64,000 nucleotides of DNA from positions 62,001-126,000 of the forward strand of contig NZ_QYYD01000007.1 of NCBI RefSeq assembly GCF_003591005.1, in the 5' to 3' direction. The DNA is from Rhodopseudomonas palustris. GTDB lineage: Bacteria; Pseudomonadota; Alphaproteobacteria; Rhizobiales; Xanthobacteraceae. The position numbers were made by a program, and so were the translations under genes. The notes beneath the pieces are model-generated. The model saw only the letters and a program-made list of their open reading frames with translations, made no database searches and was not told the origin of the DNA. This document shows positions 30,563 to 40,266 of this stretch, piece after piece (the stretch's first letter is position 1; each line of letters begins with the position of its first letter).

Positions 30563-31285
30563 TCATTGGGGCGCCCCGGTGGGCTCGACATCGGCGGCGC
30601 TCCAGCCTTCGGCGCCGATCAACGGCACGAAGCGGACGTCGGTCAGGTCTTCGGTGACGAACTGCCCGTCAGCCGCGCGGGTGACGCGCACCAATTTCTG
30701 CGTGAGCTGATCGGCGCCGACCGGCATCACCAGCCGGCCGCCGGTTGCCAGCTGCGCTTTCAGCGAGTCAGGCACTTGCGGGCCGCCGGCCGCCACCACG
30801 ATGGCGTCGAACGGCGCACGCTCCCGACAGCCGCGACTGCCGTCGCCTTCGCGGACCTCGACATTGCGAATACTGAGGTCTGCCAGCGTGGTGCGGGCGC
30901 GCTCGGCCAGCGCGGCGACGCGTTCGATCGTCACCACCGTCCCGGCGATCTCGGCCAGCACCGCCGCCGCATAGCCGGAGCCGGCGCCGATCTCCAGCAC
31001 GCGCTCGCCACCTTTGAGCTGCAGCGCTTCGATCATCACGGCGACGATGTAAGGCTGTGAGATGGTCTGGTCGCAACCGATCGGCAGCGGCGAATCGTCA
31101 TACGCAAGCTGACGGGTGAGTTCGGGCACGAAGGCCTCGCGTGGCACCCTGGCCATTGCGGCCAGCACGCGCGGGTCCTGGACGCCGCGGGCGCAGATTT
31201 GTGTCTCGACCATCCGGGCGCGCCGCTCCGCAAAGCTGTCGGCCGGCCCGCAAGCCGGCGAACGCCGAGCCTCTGGAGATGCCAT
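30563..31285 (-). CDS. pcm: Protein-L-isoaspartate O-methyltransferase
   Basis: 240 residues. It repairs isoaspartyl residues in aged proteins using S-adenosylmethionine. MVETQICARGVQDPRVLAAM, PREAFVPE, QTISQPYIVAVMIEAL and the SAM motif VLEIGAGSGYAAAVLAEIAG are all present. The start at 31285 has GGGAGGG eight bases upstream; a longer open frame upstream lacks family similarity. It is divergent from the ChaB-like gene. Confidence 0.93.
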   Translation of the reverse strand: MASPEARRSPACGPADSFAERRARMVETQICARGVQDPRVLAAMARVPREAFVPELTRQLAYDDSPLPIGCDQTISQPYIVAVMIEALQLKGGERVLEIGAGSGYAAAVLAEIAGTVVTIERVAALAERARTTLADLSIRNVEVREGDGSRGCRERAPFDAIVVAAGGPQVPDSLKAQLATGGRLVMPVGADQLTQKLVRVTRAADGQFVTEDLTDVRFVPLIGAEGWSAADVEPTGAPQ

Positions 31286-31501
31286 CGCACCCTCCCCGAT
31301 CGTCGGCCAAGCCTCTGCCCGTCCCGACTTGAAGCGTATCCTAGGTCGAGATCCCCCAGCGCCTTTGATCCGCATCAAGGACAGGCCGCCGCTGCCGCGT
31401 GGGTGACGCGAGCCCGCCGCAATCGGGTGCGAGCGTTTCGGCCAATGCGCTGCCGACCACGGGGGCAGCGCAACGATTCAAGCCGCTTCGGGGACGCCGC
31501 G

Positions 31502-31723
31502 ATGCCGTATAGTTCGACCGATGATCTTCCGCCAGCGCTGCAGGTCCGGTTGCCGCTGCATGCCCAGGAGATCTATGTCGCGGCATTCAACAACGCTTGC
31601 GCCGAGTACCAGGATCGCATCCCCGAAGATCAGGAAAGCTCCGCGCACCGCGTCGCCTGGGCGGCGGTGAAGAAGCAGTACCGCAAGCAGGGTGAAAACT
31701 GGGTGGCGCGGGATCGGAAGTAA
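31502..31723 (+). CDS. ChaB family small protein
   Basis: 73 residues. MPYSSTDDLPPALQVRLPLH, AQEIYVAAFNNACAEYQD and HRVAWAAVKKQYRKQGENWV match the whole ChaB fold, a small soluble protein named after the gene next to the E. coli ChaA cation antiporter. Its true role is unsettled. There is no chaA here; the neighbours are pcm (divergent) and an alcohol dehydrogenase 73 bases downstream on the same strand. Confidence 0.9.
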   Translation: MPYSSTDDLPPALQVRLPLHAQEIYVAAFNNACAEYQDRIPEDQESSAHRVAWAAVKKQYRKQGENWVARDRK

Positions 31724-31796
31724 CAGGCGTCTTTGAACGATCGCTGCGGCCGCGATATGGTCGGCGGCAGTCGATATCTGCCATCGGAGCCCCACC

Positions 31797-32780
31797 ATGG
31801 AGGCGATGGTCTTGACGGCGCCGGGTCAGCCATTGGTGCTGCAGCAGCGAGACACGCCGCAACCCGGCGACGGCGAGGTGCTGGTGAGCGTGGCCGCCTG
31901 CGGCGTGTGCCGCACCGACCTGCACGTCGTCGATGGCGAACTGCCACACATCCGCACTCCGATCATTCCCGGCCACGAGATCGTCGGACGCGTCGCGGCG
32001 CTCGGCAGCGGCGTCGCCACGCATCAAATTGGTGCCCGCGTCGGCATTCCGTGGCTCGGCCATACTTGCGGGGTGTGCCACTACTGCACGAGCGGCAGGG
32101 AGAATTTGTGCGATGCGCCGCTGTTCACCGGCTACACCCGCGACGGCGGCTTCGCCACCCACGTCATCGCCGATGCGCGCTACGCGTTTCCGCTCGGCGA
32201 GGCCGGCGACGACGTCGCGATCGCACCGCTGCTGTGTGCCGGACTGATCGGCTGGCGTTCGCTGGTGATCGCCGGCGCGGCGGAGCGGCTCGGCATCTAC
32301 GGGTTCGGCGCCGCCGGGCATATCGTGGCGCAGGTCGCGCGCTGGCAGGGCCGGCAGGTCTATGCCTTCACCCGCGAGGGCGACGTCGCCGCGCAGGATT
32401 TCGCCCGCAGCCTTGGCGCGGTGTGGGCCGGCGCATCGGCGCAGCTGCCACCGCGGCCGCTCGACGCCGCGATCATCTATGCGCCGGTCGGCAGCCTGGT
32501 GCCGGCCGCGCTGAAGGCGGTGCGCAAAGGCGGCCGCGTGGTCTGCGCCGGGATCCATATGAGCGACATCCCGAGCTTTCCGTATGATCTGCTGTGGGAA
32601 GAACGCCAGCTCGTCTCGGTTGCCAACCTGACCCGGCAGGACGGCGTCGATTTCTTCAAGGTGGCGCAGCGGGCCGGCATCAAGACCGCGACCCACGCTT
32701 TCCCGCTGCGCGATGCCAATGCCGTGCTGACGAAGCTGCGCGCCGGCGAACTGCTCGGCGCCGCCGTGCTGGTACCGTAG
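31797..32780 (+). CDS. Zinc-dependent alcohol dehydrogenase
   Basis: 327 residues, medium-chain dehydrogenase/reductase. Catalytic zinc ligands are in CGVCRTDLHVVDGE and PGHEIVG; the structural zinc loop CGVCHYCTSGRENLC has four cysteines. The Rossmann part reads LGIYGFGAAGHIVAQVARWQ, with GFGAAG in place of GxGxxG. It probably uses NAD and acts on a primary alcohol or aldehyde, close to the AdhP/AdhA single-zinc-loop type. A second ATG three codons in is an equally possible start. The physiological substrate cannot be told. Confidence 0.93.
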   Translation: MEAMVLTAPGQPLVLQQRDTPQPGDGEVLVSVAACGVCRTDLHVVDGELPHIRTPIIPGHEIVGRVAALGSGVATHQIGARVGIPWLGHTCGVCHYCTSGRENLCDAPLFTGYTRDGGFATHVIADARYAFPLGEAGDDVAIAPLLCAGLIGWRSLVIAGAAERLGIYGFGAAGHIVAQVARWQGRQVYAFTREGDVAAQDFARSLGAVWAGASAQLPPRPLDAAIIYAPVGSLVPAALKAVRKGGRVVCAGIHMSDIPSFPYDLLWEERQLVSVANLTRQDGVDFFKVAQRAGIKTATHAFPLRDANAVLTKLRAGELLGAAVLVP

Positions 32781-32794
32781 CGACATCTTGCCCC

Positions 32795-32877
32795 GTCATT
32801 ACGAGCCGAAGGCGAAGCAATCATTAGCCGCGCGTGCCGAGCTGGATTGCTTCGTCGGCTTCGCCGCCTCGCAATGC
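32795..32877. repeat. Palindromic intergenic repeat, family B copy (diverged)
   Basis: GTCATTACGAGCC then GCGAAGCAATC, with GGATTGCTTCGTCGG and CCTCGCAATG as inverse ends. It is more worn than the copies at 46074 and 52611. It lies 15 bases after the alcohol dehydrogenase stop. Confidence 0.75.
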
Positions 32878-32917
32878 CGCAGAACACCACTACATCTGTC
32901 TGCGAGGAGACCCGATC

Positions 32918-33355
32918 ATGTCCGACAATCTCGTAGTGTGTACGCATTGTGGTGGCGTCAATCGGCTGCCGGAGCAGCGACCGGCGCTGGACGGCAAATG
33001 CGGCAAGTGCGGCAACAGACTTTTCGAAGGCCATCCGGCCGACGTGAGCGGCGAGGTGTTCGACAAGCAGCTGGCGCGCAGCAGCGTGCCGGTGCTGGTA
33101 GACGTCTGGGCCCCTTGGTGCGGGCCGTGCCACGCGATGGCGCCGGCCTATGAGTCCGCGGCCCGCGAACTCGAACCGAGCGTGCGGCTGATCAAGCTCA
33201 ACTCCGACGCCAATCAGCCGATCGCCGCCCGGCTCGGCATCCAGGGCATCCCGACCATGATCCTGTTCGAGAACGGCCGCGAGCGCGCCCGCACCTCGGG
33301 CGCAATGCCGGCACAGCAGATCGTGCGCTGGGTGCGGCAGCATCTGCCGACGTGA
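32918..33355 (+). CDS. trxC: Thioredoxin 2
   Basis: 145 residues. An N-terminal zinc ribbon with two CxxC pairs (VVCTHCGG and GKCGKCGN) precedes a thioredoxin domain with the active site WAPWCGPCHAMAP and the cis-proline loop GIQGIPTMILF. This two-part structure distinguishes TrxC from TrxA; it reduces cytoplasmic disulfides and is usually induced by oxidative stress. ATG 32918 follows GAGGAGA. The stop touches the stop of the convergent AsnC-type gene. Confidence 0.95.
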   Translation: MSDNLVVCTHCGGVNRLPEQRPALDGKCGKCGNRLFEGHPADVSGEVFDKQLARSSVPVLVDVWAPWCGPCHAMAPAYESAARELEPSVRLIKLNSDANQPIAARLGIQGIPTMILFENGRERARTSGAMPAQQIVRWVRQHLPT

Positions 33356-33838
33356 TCAGGCCGGCAGGGGCAGCGGACCGTTGAGCTTGTAGCTGCGCAT
33401 CGCGAACGAGGTGCGGATATCCCGCACCAAGGGCAGCGCCAGCAGGCCGCGCAGCACGGTTGCCTCATAGCTGGCGATATCCGGCACCACCACTTCGAGC
33501 AGGAAGTCGCTGTCGCCCGACACCAGATGGCAGGCGATCACCTCCGGCATGGTCTGCACCGCGGCGATGAAGCTGTCCGCATTATCGCGCGAATGCCGTT
33601 CAACCCGGATGAAGGCGAACGCGGTGACCGCCAGCCCGACCGCGGCGCGGTCGATCAGCGCCTGGTAGCCTGCCAGTACGCCGGCCTGCTCGAGCAGCTT
33701 CACCCGGCGCGAGCACGGCGATGGCGACAGCCCGACCTTCTCGGCCAGCACGATATTCGGGATCCGCGCGTCGGCCTGCAGCGCGGCAAGGATTCTCAGG
33801 TCAATCGCATCAAAGGCGATTTTGGCAGGACCAAGCAT
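33356..33838 (-). CDS. Lrp/AsnC family transcriptional regulator
   Basis: 160 residues. A helix-turn-helix domain (IDLRILAALQADARIPNIVL, AEKVGLSPSPCSRRVKLLEQ) is followed by the RAM/AsnC ligand domain (HLVSGDSDFLLEVVVPDIAS). ATG 33838 gives the family length; the frame is open further upstream without similarity. It is divergent from a methionine gamma-lyase-like gene with a 108-base gap containing a TGCTAAG/CTTAGCA inverted repeat. In Pseudomonas putida the Lrp-type MdeR is divergent from mdeA in the same way, so amino-acid-responsive control of the neighbour is likely. Confidence 0.93.
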   Translation of the reverse strand: MLGPAKIAFDAIDLRILAALQADARIPNIVLAEKVGLSPSPCSRRVKLLEQAGVLAGYQALIDRAAVGLAVTAFAFIRVERHSRDNADSFIAAVQTMPEVIACHLVSGDSDFLLEVVVPDIASYEATVLRGLLALPLVRDIRTSFAMRSYKLNGPLPLPA

Positions 33839-33864
33839 TTGCTGCGCCAAATAATGATCAATAT

Positions 33865-33890
33865 TGCTAAGCTTTAGTTCTTTCTTAGCA
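33865..33890. promoter_or_regulatory. Likely Lrp/AsnC operator
   Basis: TGCTAAG (33865-33871) and its inverse CTTAGCA (33884-33890) with a 12-base spacer lie in the AT-rich gap between the AsnC-type regulator and the gamma-lyase gene. Position and symmetry fit a site serving both divergent genes. Confidence 0.55.
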
Positions 33891-33946
33891 TGATTGGCAA
33901 GTTTGACGGCTGCTTTCCGGCCATACTGGCGGTCAAGGAGGCATCC

Positions 33947-35182
33947 ATGACCGAATCCGCTCGTAGCCCCGGCTTTGCCACCACGGCAATCCACCACGGC
34001 TATGACCCGCTGGCGCATCACGGCGCGCTAAATCCACCGCTGTTCCTGACCTCGACCTACGCGTTCACCAGCGCCGCCGAGGGCGCCGCGCGGTTCGCCG
34101 GCGAGGCCGAGGGATTTGTGTATTCGCGGGTCGGCAACCCAACGGTGGCGGTGCTGGAAAGCCGGCTGGCGGCGTTGGAGGGCGGCGAGGCTGCGCTCGC
34201 CACCTCGTCGGGCGTCGGCGCCCTCACGGCGGTGATCTGGACGCTGCTGCAGGCCGGTGACGGCATCGTCGCCGATCAGATGTTGTATGGCTGCACCTTC
34301 GGGCTGTTCGAGCATCATCTGCCGCGGTTCGGCATCCAGGTGACCTTCGCGGATCTTACCGAGCCGGCCAATCTGCAGGCCGCGCTTGCGCCGAACTCCA
34401 GGCTGGTGTTCACCGAGACCCCGACCAATCCGAACATGCGCGTGGTCGATATCGCCGCCTGCGCCGAGATCTGCCGCCGCGCCGGCGTGCGCCTGGTCGT
34501 CGACAACACCTATTGCACCCCCTACCTGCAGCAGCCTCTCGGGCTCGGCGCCGATCTCGTCGTCCATTCGGCCACCAAATATCTCGGCGGCCATGGCGAC
34601 CTGCTGGCGGGCGCGGTGGTGGGGCCGAAAGAGGTCATCGACCAGCTCCGCTTCGTTGGTATCAAGGAGCTGAACGGCGCCTGCATCTCGGCGTTCGACG
34701 CCTTCCTGATTCTGCGCGGCCTCAAGACGCTGAACCTGCGCATGGACCGCCACAGCGCCACCGCAACGAGGCTCGCGCACGATCTGCAGGCCCATCCCGC
34801 TGTCGCCGCCGTCTACTACCCGGGCCTCGACAGCCATCCGCAGCACGCGCTCGCGCAGCGTCAGATGCGGCAACCGGGCGGCATGGTGGCACTTGAACTG
34901 AAAGGCGGCCTCGCCGCCGGACGCGGCTTCATGGACAACGTCAGGCTCGCCACCCGCGCGGTCAGCCTCGGCGACGCCGAGACCCTGATCCAGCACCCGG
35001 CCAGCATGACGCATGCCACTTATGACCCCGCCGAGCGTGCGCGGCACGGGTTCACGGACGGTCTGATTCGTATCTCGGTGGGGCTGGAAGACTACGAAGA
35101 CCTGCGCGCGGATTTGATGGGGGCGTTGCAAGCGCCTCGCTTTGCACGTGATGCGCTTGGGGAAGCTGGTAGCTCTTATTAA
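33947..35182 (+). CDS. Methionine gamma-lyase-like PLP enzyme
   Basis: 411 residues of the Cys/Met metabolism PLP family. The PLP lysine is K211 in VVHSATKYLGGHGD. Y60 and R61 lie in FVYSRVGNPT. Cysteine 116 in QMLYGCTFGLF matches the Cys116 that marks methionine gamma-lyases, which cleave methionine to methanethiol, ammonia and 2-oxobutyrate. The C-terminal half has SLGDAETLIQHPASMTHATY and LIRISVGLED. AAGGAGG precedes ATG 33947. The divergent Lrp-type regulator supports a catabolic role. Cystathionine gamma-lyase or O-acetylhomoserine sulfhydrylase activity is the alternative. Confidence 0.87.
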   Translation: MTESARSPGFATTAIHHGYDPLAHHGALNPPLFLTSTYAFTSAAEGAARFAGEAEGFVYSRVGNPTVAVLESRLAALEGGEAALATSSGVGALTAVIWTLLQAGDGIVADQMLYGCTFGLFEHHLPRFGIQVTFADLTEPANLQAALAPNSRLVFTETPTNPNMRVVDIAACAEICRRAGVRLVVDNTYCTPYLQQPLGLGADLVVHSATKYLGGHGDLLAGAVVGPKEVIDQLRFVGIKELNGACISAFDAFLILRGLKTLNLRMDRHSATATRLAHDLQAHPAVAAVYYPGLDSHPQHALAQRQMRQPGGMVALELKGGLAAGRGFMDNVRLATRAVSLGDAETLIQHPASMTHATYDPAERARHGFTDGLIRISVGLEDYEDLRADLMGALQAPRFARDALGEAGSSY

Positions 35183-35443
35183 GTCCGTCTGCTCACCGAT
35201 CGCCCGCGGGCACGACGGTTGAAGCAGCGGCACAGCGTACGCTGCGAGACGCCGCAACAGAGTTCCACCAGCCTACGGTTTCACTCGGATTGTGAAGTCT
35301 CGGTGACGCTGGCTGGCTTCACGTAAATTACACCACGATCAAGAACGCTGCAGCTTCGCCAAGACTTGCCGCTCTGATGCGGGGTCGCGTCGTGCTACGA
35401 AATAGGCGGTACCATTGTGCGTGCTCGTCTTGATTGGGGAAAG

Positions 35444-38005
35444 ATGGCCGTTCGGGGAGTGTCATTGCGGCAGCCTTCCGCACGCGACGCGCGAGGCTGG
35501 AATCAGGAATCGTCGCTGCGGCGCGCGATGAGGCTGGCACGTATCGCGTATTGGGAGTCGTACAGCGCGGCTGCGGTCAACTTCTGGATGTCGCCCGATT
35601 TTGCCGCCCTCTACGAGACGCCCCCGCTCGATGAGTTCGCGCCGGTTGCGGCGCCGCACAACCGCCACCTGATCGACAGTCGCGACGTTCTGCAGGCCGG
35701 TTACGTGGCGTGCTGGGCGGAGGGCCGGCCGTTTGCGATCGAGACAAAGCTGCTCCAGGCAGATGGCCGCCAGCTCGATTGCGTCGTGCACGGCGAGCCG
35801 GAATTCGATTCAGACGGTCAGGTCCGGCGGGTGTTCGGCATCGTCCGCGACATCACGTCGGAAACATCCGCGCTGCGGCTGTTGGCCAAAAGCGAACAGC
35901 GCCTCGCCGATTTCGTCAGCACCGCTTCGGACTGGTGCTGGGAAAGCGGCCCCGACCATCGGCTGCTTCCTTATCCGAAATCACTCGACGGCAATGCGGC
36001 GCTGCTCACCGTCGCTTCCGGCGGCAGGGCGCGCTGGGAGCTGTCCTATGCGCCCGAAGAAGAAGTTTCGATGGCCGGACATCGGGCCGACATGGAAGCC
36101 CGCCGTCCGTTTCGCGACTTCGTCTACACCTCGATCGGCAACGATGGCTCCCGCATCAGTATCTCGACCAGCGGCAAGCCGATCTTCGCCGAGGACGGCA
36201 GCTTCCTCGGCTATCGCGGCACGGCGAGCGATATCACCCAGCTCGAAGCGGCGCGCGCCCTGCTCGACCAGCGCACGCGGGCCCTCGAAGAAGCCCATCG
36301 GCTCGGCAAGATCGGGACGTGGCATCACCGGCTGGACACCGGCCGCACCGTCTGGTCGGCCGAACTGTATCAGCTGCTCGGTTTGGACCCTGACGCGCTC
36401 GAGCCGACCTATGAGAACACGATCTCGTTTTTTCTGGGCGACGATGCTCGGCGTCTGCTGAAGCTGCAGGGCCGCGTTCTTCGCAGCAGCACGACGGAAG
36501 CCGCAGACATCCGCATCCGCCACGCCGACGGCGCGCCGCGCGATCTGGCGATCATCTGCAAGGCCGAAGTCGTAGGCGGCAAGATCATCGGCCTGATCGG
36601 CACCGCTCAGGACGTCACCGATCGCAAGGAGGCCGAGCGCCGGCTCGAACAGCTCGCCTACACGGATCCGCTGACCGGGCTCGCCAATCGCGCGCTGTTC
36701 AAGCGCAAGCTTGCCGATCTGTTCGAGAGCCCGACCTCGGCGGACGGACACGCGCTGTATCTGATCGACCTCGACCGCTTCAAGGAAGTCAACGACTCGC
36801 TCGGTCATTCCACCGGCGACAGCCTGCTGATCCACGTCGCAGGCGTGTTGCGGCAGCAGCTCGGCCCCCAAGCCTTCATCGCCCGGATCGGCGGCGACGA
36901 ATTCGCCGTGCTCGCCGACAGCCGATGTGCGCCTGACGAAGCGCCGCTCGATCTTGCTGATCGGCTGATCGCCAACCTATCAGTCCCGGTCGAACTCGCC
37001 GAGGGCGAGGCCTGCATCGGCGCCACCATCGGCGTCGCCGTGCTGCCGGAGCATGGCGCGACCGCGGAGAAAGCGTCGCGCAACGCCGATCTGGCGCTGT
37101 ACATGGCCAAGGAGTCCGGACGCGGCCGGGCGCAGCTGTTCGAGCCGATCTACGCCGAGGCGGTCGATCAGCGACTGGATCTCGGCCGGCGCCTGCGCCA
37201 CGCCGTCGAGAGCGGCGGCCTCACCACGCACTTTCAGCCACAGATCGACCTCAAGACCGGCCGTGTCAGCGGCTTCGAGGCGCTGCTGCGCTGGAGCCAT
37301 CCAGAACGCGGGCCGATCTCGCCGTCGGAGTTCATTCCGATCGCGGAGAGCACCGGCCTGATCGTCGAGCTCGGCCATTGGGTGCTGCGCGACGCCTGCC
37401 GGCAGATGCGCGTCTGGCTGGATGCCGGATGGCCGCGCCGAACCATTTCGGTGAACGTGTCGCCGGCGCAGATCTGGAACGGCGATTTCGAGAAAGTCGT
37501 GGCCACGGTGCTGGCCGAGACCGGCCTGCCCGCTGAGCTGCTGTGCCTGGAGCTGACCGAAAGCCTGTTCGTCGATCACACGAAGCAGAAAGTCAGTCAG
37601 ACGCTCGCGGCGCTGTCGAAGCTCGGCATCCGGCTGGCGCTGGACGATTTCGGCTCCGGCTATTCGTCGCTCGGCTATCTGACGCGGCTGCCGTTCAACT
37701 GCCTGAAGATCGACCGTACCTTCGTCGCCGGCATCGCCACCGTGCCGGAAAAACGCAAGCTGCTCGGCGGCATCATCGCGCTGGCGCACGGCCTCGGCAT
37801 GTGCGTCGTCGCCGAAGGCGCCGAACTGGCCGAAGAGGTCGACCTGCTCACGATGTTCGATTGCGATTTCGTGCAGGGGTATGTGTTCGCGAAGCCGGTC
37901 GCGGCGGATCAGGCGGTGGGGGTGGCGGGGGAGATCGAGCGGGAGCGTGGATTGGCGACGGCGAGAAGCCGCGCCCGACGGGCGGCGGTTCCGACGGAAA
38001 TCTGA
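35444..38005 (+). CDS. PAS-GGDEF-EAL c-di-GMP turnover protein
   Basis: About 853 residues, with no membrane segment. Three PAS-like domains occupy the first half (ends marked by [25 protein letters not shown] and [17 protein letters not shown]). The diguanylate cyclase domain has an intact [10 protein letters not shown] (near 36890). The phosphodiesterase domain has an intact EAL ([12 protein letters not shown], near 37275) plus [13 protein letters not shown] and the LELTES block. Both catalytic motifs look functional, so it may make and degrade c-di-GMP depending on PAS input. The start is uncertain: ATG 35444 or GTG 35417. A second EAL protein gene follows 332 bases downstream. Confidence 0.92.
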   Translation: MAVRGVSLRQPSARDARGWNQESSLRRAMRLARIAYWESYSAAAVNFWMSPDFAALYETPPLDEFAPVAAPHNRHLIDSRDVLQAGYVACWAEGRPFAIETKLLQADGRQLDCVVHGEPEFDSDGQVRRVFGIVRDITSETSALRLLAKSEQRLADFVSTASDWCWESGPDHRLLPYPKSLDGNAALLTVASGGRARWELSYAPEEEVSMAGHRADMEARRPFRDFVYTSIGNDGSRISISTSGKPIFAEDGSFLGYRGTASDITQLEAARALLDQRTRALEEAHRLGKIGTWHHRLDTGRTVWSAELYQLLGLDPDALEPTYENTISFFLGDDARRLLKLQGRVLRSSTTEAADIRIRHADGAPRDLAIICKAEVVGGKIIGLIGTAQDVTDRKEAERRLEQLAYTDPLTGLANRALFKRKLADLFESPTSADGHALYLIDLDRFKEVNDSLGHSTGDSLLIHVAGVLRQQLGPQAFIARIGGDEFAVLADSRCAPDEAPLDLADRLIANLSVPVELAEGEACIGATIGVAVLPEHGATAEKASRNADLALYMAKESGRGRAQLFEPIYAEAVDQRLDLGRRLRHAVESGGLTTHFQPQIDLKTGRVSGFEALLRWSHPERGPISPSEFIPIAESTGLIVELGHWVLRDACRQMRVWLDAGWPRRTISVNVSPAQIWNGDFEKVVATVLAETGLPAELLCLELTESLFVDHTKQKVSQTLAALSKLGIRLALDDFGSGYSSLGYLTRLPFNCLKIDRTFVAGIATVPEKRKLLGGIIALAHGLGMCVVAEGAELAEEVDLLTMFDCDFVQGYVFAKPVAADQAVGVAGEIERERGLATARSRARRAAVPTEI

Positions 38006-38241
38006 ACCGAAGGGAAGGCCGCCTCGTAAGCCGGGCCGGTCACGAACCTTGCTAACGACGGGACGATGCGTCGCGCGATATGCCTGGGTCTCGAAGTGAG
38101 CTTGTGCGCCATTCAGGACAAATCGGCGAGCGTATTTATGTTGAAAGACGCGGACGTCTCCGGAGCGATTGGATTGCGCGCCAATTAACAGTTTATCTGA
38201 CTCATTAACCCACGATTAGGCGTCCTAGCTCGATACGCGGC

Positions 38242-38264
38242 GATATTGCACGCACTGCAATATC
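38242..38264. promoter_or_regulatory. 23-base perfect inverted repeat upstream of the GAF-EAL gene
   Basis: GATATTGCA-CGCAC-TGCAATATC: nine-base arms, exact, five-base spacer, 73 bases before the start of the downstream c-di-GMP gene. The AT-rich arms make it stand out in this GC-rich genome; it looks like a TetR- or GntR-type operator. No regulator gene is adjacent. The rest of 38006-38337 shows no gene. Confidence 0.5.
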
Positions 38265-38337
38265 TTAAATAGAACTTCAGGTCGGAGATACTTAACTGCG
38301 CCGATGTGATGTCGATTACACGATGCTAGGAGGCATC

Positions 38338-40119
38338 ATGAGCGCCGGACATAATGAAGCTGAACGGCTGGACGCTCTGATGCGGCTCAGGTTGCTCGAT
38401 ACGCCGCCGAGCGAAACATTTGATCGAATCACGCGTACCGCGAGCAAGCTGTTCGGTCTCCCCATCGCCGCAGTGTCCCTGACGGATAGCGAGAGACAGT
38501 GGTTCAAATCACGGATTGGCGTCGAACACGACTCGATCCCGCGCGATAAAGCACCATGCGCGGAGGTTGCCGAGACGCGTCGTGTTGTCGTCATTCCCGA
38601 CCTGATGGCAGACTCGTGCTATTCGACGAGTCTGTTGGCGACACAAGGAGTTCGATTTTACGCCGGCGCGCCACTCGTGACCCGTGACGGGCATGGGCTC
38701 GGCGCGCTGTGCGTTCTCGGTGTCGAGCCGCGAACAGCCTCAGAATCCGAGCTGACTGCGTTGACCGACATGGCCGAGATGGTCATGGCGCAGATCGAGC
38801 TGCAGCACGCCTTCGGCCGGGTCGATCCGGTGAGCGGTCTGCCGAACCGCCTGCAGTTTTTCGACGACCTGATGGATCTTGGACGCGACCCTAACGACAC
38901 TCAGCGGATTGCCGTTCTCGTCGATCTTGCGAGGATCGAGCAGATCAGCAACGGCACGCGCGTGATGGGCGCCGGCTATGTGGACGACATGGTTCGCGTC
39001 GCGGCTCGGACGATCCGCGAAGCGCTTGGACCGAACCGATTAGCTTACCACGTCGGTGCGACGCAGTTCGCTTTCCTTGCGCCTCCTGACGTTGATCCAT
39101 CCGACTATCAAGACATCGTGCAGGACGTTCTCGACGGACTTCCGAAAGGAGCGACTGATGGCTTCATGGTGACGGCCGCGATCGGGTTGGCGCCGTTTAG
39201 TCCCGGCAAGACCGAGCCTTCGGTAATCCTGAGAATGGCACACAGCGCCGCGCTGGAAGCACGAGGATCGCGAGATCCCGTCCGGATCTACTCATCTGAG
39301 GAAGATCAGGTACACGCACGACGCTTCCAACTTATGAGAGAGTTCGGGACTGCGCTGCACGAAGGGGGCAATCAGTTCAAGCTCGTCTTTCAGCCTCGCA
39401 TCGACATGAGCACCGGTGACTGTACCGGCGCCGAGGCTCTGATGAGGTGGCGTCATCCGCTGTTGGGGGCGGTTCCGCCGAGTGAGTTCATCCCGATCAT
39501 CGAGCAGACGACGCTGGCCCGTGAAACGACCAACTGGGTCCTCGAGAATGCGATCGGGCAACTCGGAACTTGGCACGCCGAGGGCCGGCAGCTGACGCTT
39601 TCGGTCAACATTTCTGCGGCTAATCTCGAAGAGACAGATCTCGTTCAGCGCATTCAGTTGCTGTTGCTGAAGCATCGCGTTCGCCCGAGTTTCCTCGAGT
39701 TGGAACTGACCGAGAGCGCGGTCATGCGCAACAGCGAACGGTCGATGTGGCAGCTGAATGCGTTCCGTTCCGCGGGCGTGAGGCTGGCCATCGACGACTT
39801 TGGGACGGGGCAAAGCAGTCTGTCTTATCTGCAGAAGCTGCCCATGGACGTCGTGAAGATCGATCGGTCGTTTATCAAGGAGCTCGGAACAGGCGCTAAG
39901 CCGGAATTGTTGGTCAACTCGATGATCAATCTGTCACACGAGTTAAATTATCGCGTGGTCGGTGAAGGCGTCGAGACCGCGGAGATTGCAGAGATTCTGC
40001 GTCAACTCGGATGTGACGAAGCGCAAGGCTATCTGTTCGCGAAACCGATGGGCGCGGCGGAGTTCGAATCGTGGTTGTCCGCCTCTGCCGAGCGGATTTC
40101 GCAGCGGATCGCTTCCTAA
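38338..40119 (+). CDS. GAF-GGDEF(degenerate)-EAL protein, probable c-di-GMP phosphodiesterase
   Basis: 593 residues. A GAF domain (about 10-155; LDALMRLRLLDTPPSETFDR, RFYAGAPLVTRDGHGLGALC) is followed by a GGDEF fold whose signature is replaced by GATQF (residues 240-244, HVGATQFAFL), so cyclase activity should be lost. The EAL domain is intact: GAEALMRWRHPLL, LELTESAVM, AIDDFGTGQSSLSYL, VKIDRSFIKEL and GEGVET. ATG 38338 follows AGGAGG. Codon use looks less GC-rich than its neighbours (many TTG, GAT and ACT codons), and it ends near tRNA-Glu, so acquisition by transfer is possible. It may act on the same pool as the upstream GGDEF-EAL protein. Confidence 0.9.
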   Translation: MSAGHNEAERLDALMRLRLLDTPPSETFDRITRTASKLFGLPIAAVSLTDSERQWFKSRIGVEHDSIPRDKAPCAEVAETRRVVVIPDLMADSCYSTSLLATQGVRFYAGAPLVTRDGHGLGALCVLGVEPRTASESELTALTDMAEMVMAQIELQHAFGRVDPVSGLPNRLQFFDDLMDLGRDPNDTQRIAVLVDLARIEQISNGTRVMGAGYVDDMVRVAARTIREALGPNRLAYHVGATQFAFLAPPDVDPSDYQDIVQDVLDGLPKGATDGFMVTAAIGLAPFSPGKTEPSVILRMAHSAALEARGSRDPVRIYSSEEDQVHARRFQLMREFGTALHEGGNQFKLVFQPRIDMSTGDCTGAEALMRWRHPLLGAVPPSEFIPIIEQTTLARETTNWVLENAIGQLGTWHAEGRQLTLSVNISAANLEETDLVQRIQLLLLKHRVRPSFLELELTESAVMRNSERSMWQLNAFRSAGVRLAIDDFGTGQSSLSYLQKLPMDVVKIDRSFIKELGTGAKPELLVNSMINLSHELNYRVVGEGVETAEIAEILRQLGCDEAQGYLFAKPMGAAEFESWLSASAERISQRIAS

Positions 40120-40191
40120 AGAAGCTGCGACGGAAACTCGAATTGCTGGTGCTGAACTGCTGCCGATTTGATCGACGCCGATCGGGCAGTC

Positions 40192-40266
40192 TGGCGCTCC
40201 CTAGGGGAATCGAACCCCTGTTTCAGCCTTGAGAGGGCCGCGTCCTAACCGCTAGACGAAGGGAGC
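40192..40266 (-). tRNA. tRNA-Glu(CTC)
   Basis: On the minus strand the acceptor GCTCCCT pairs with AGGGAGC, the anticodon arm is CGGCC-CTCTCAA-GGCTG with anticodon CTC, and the T arm is CAGGGG-TTCGATT-CCCCT, with discriminator G and encoded CCA at 40192-40194. All arms pair. Confidence 0.96.
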
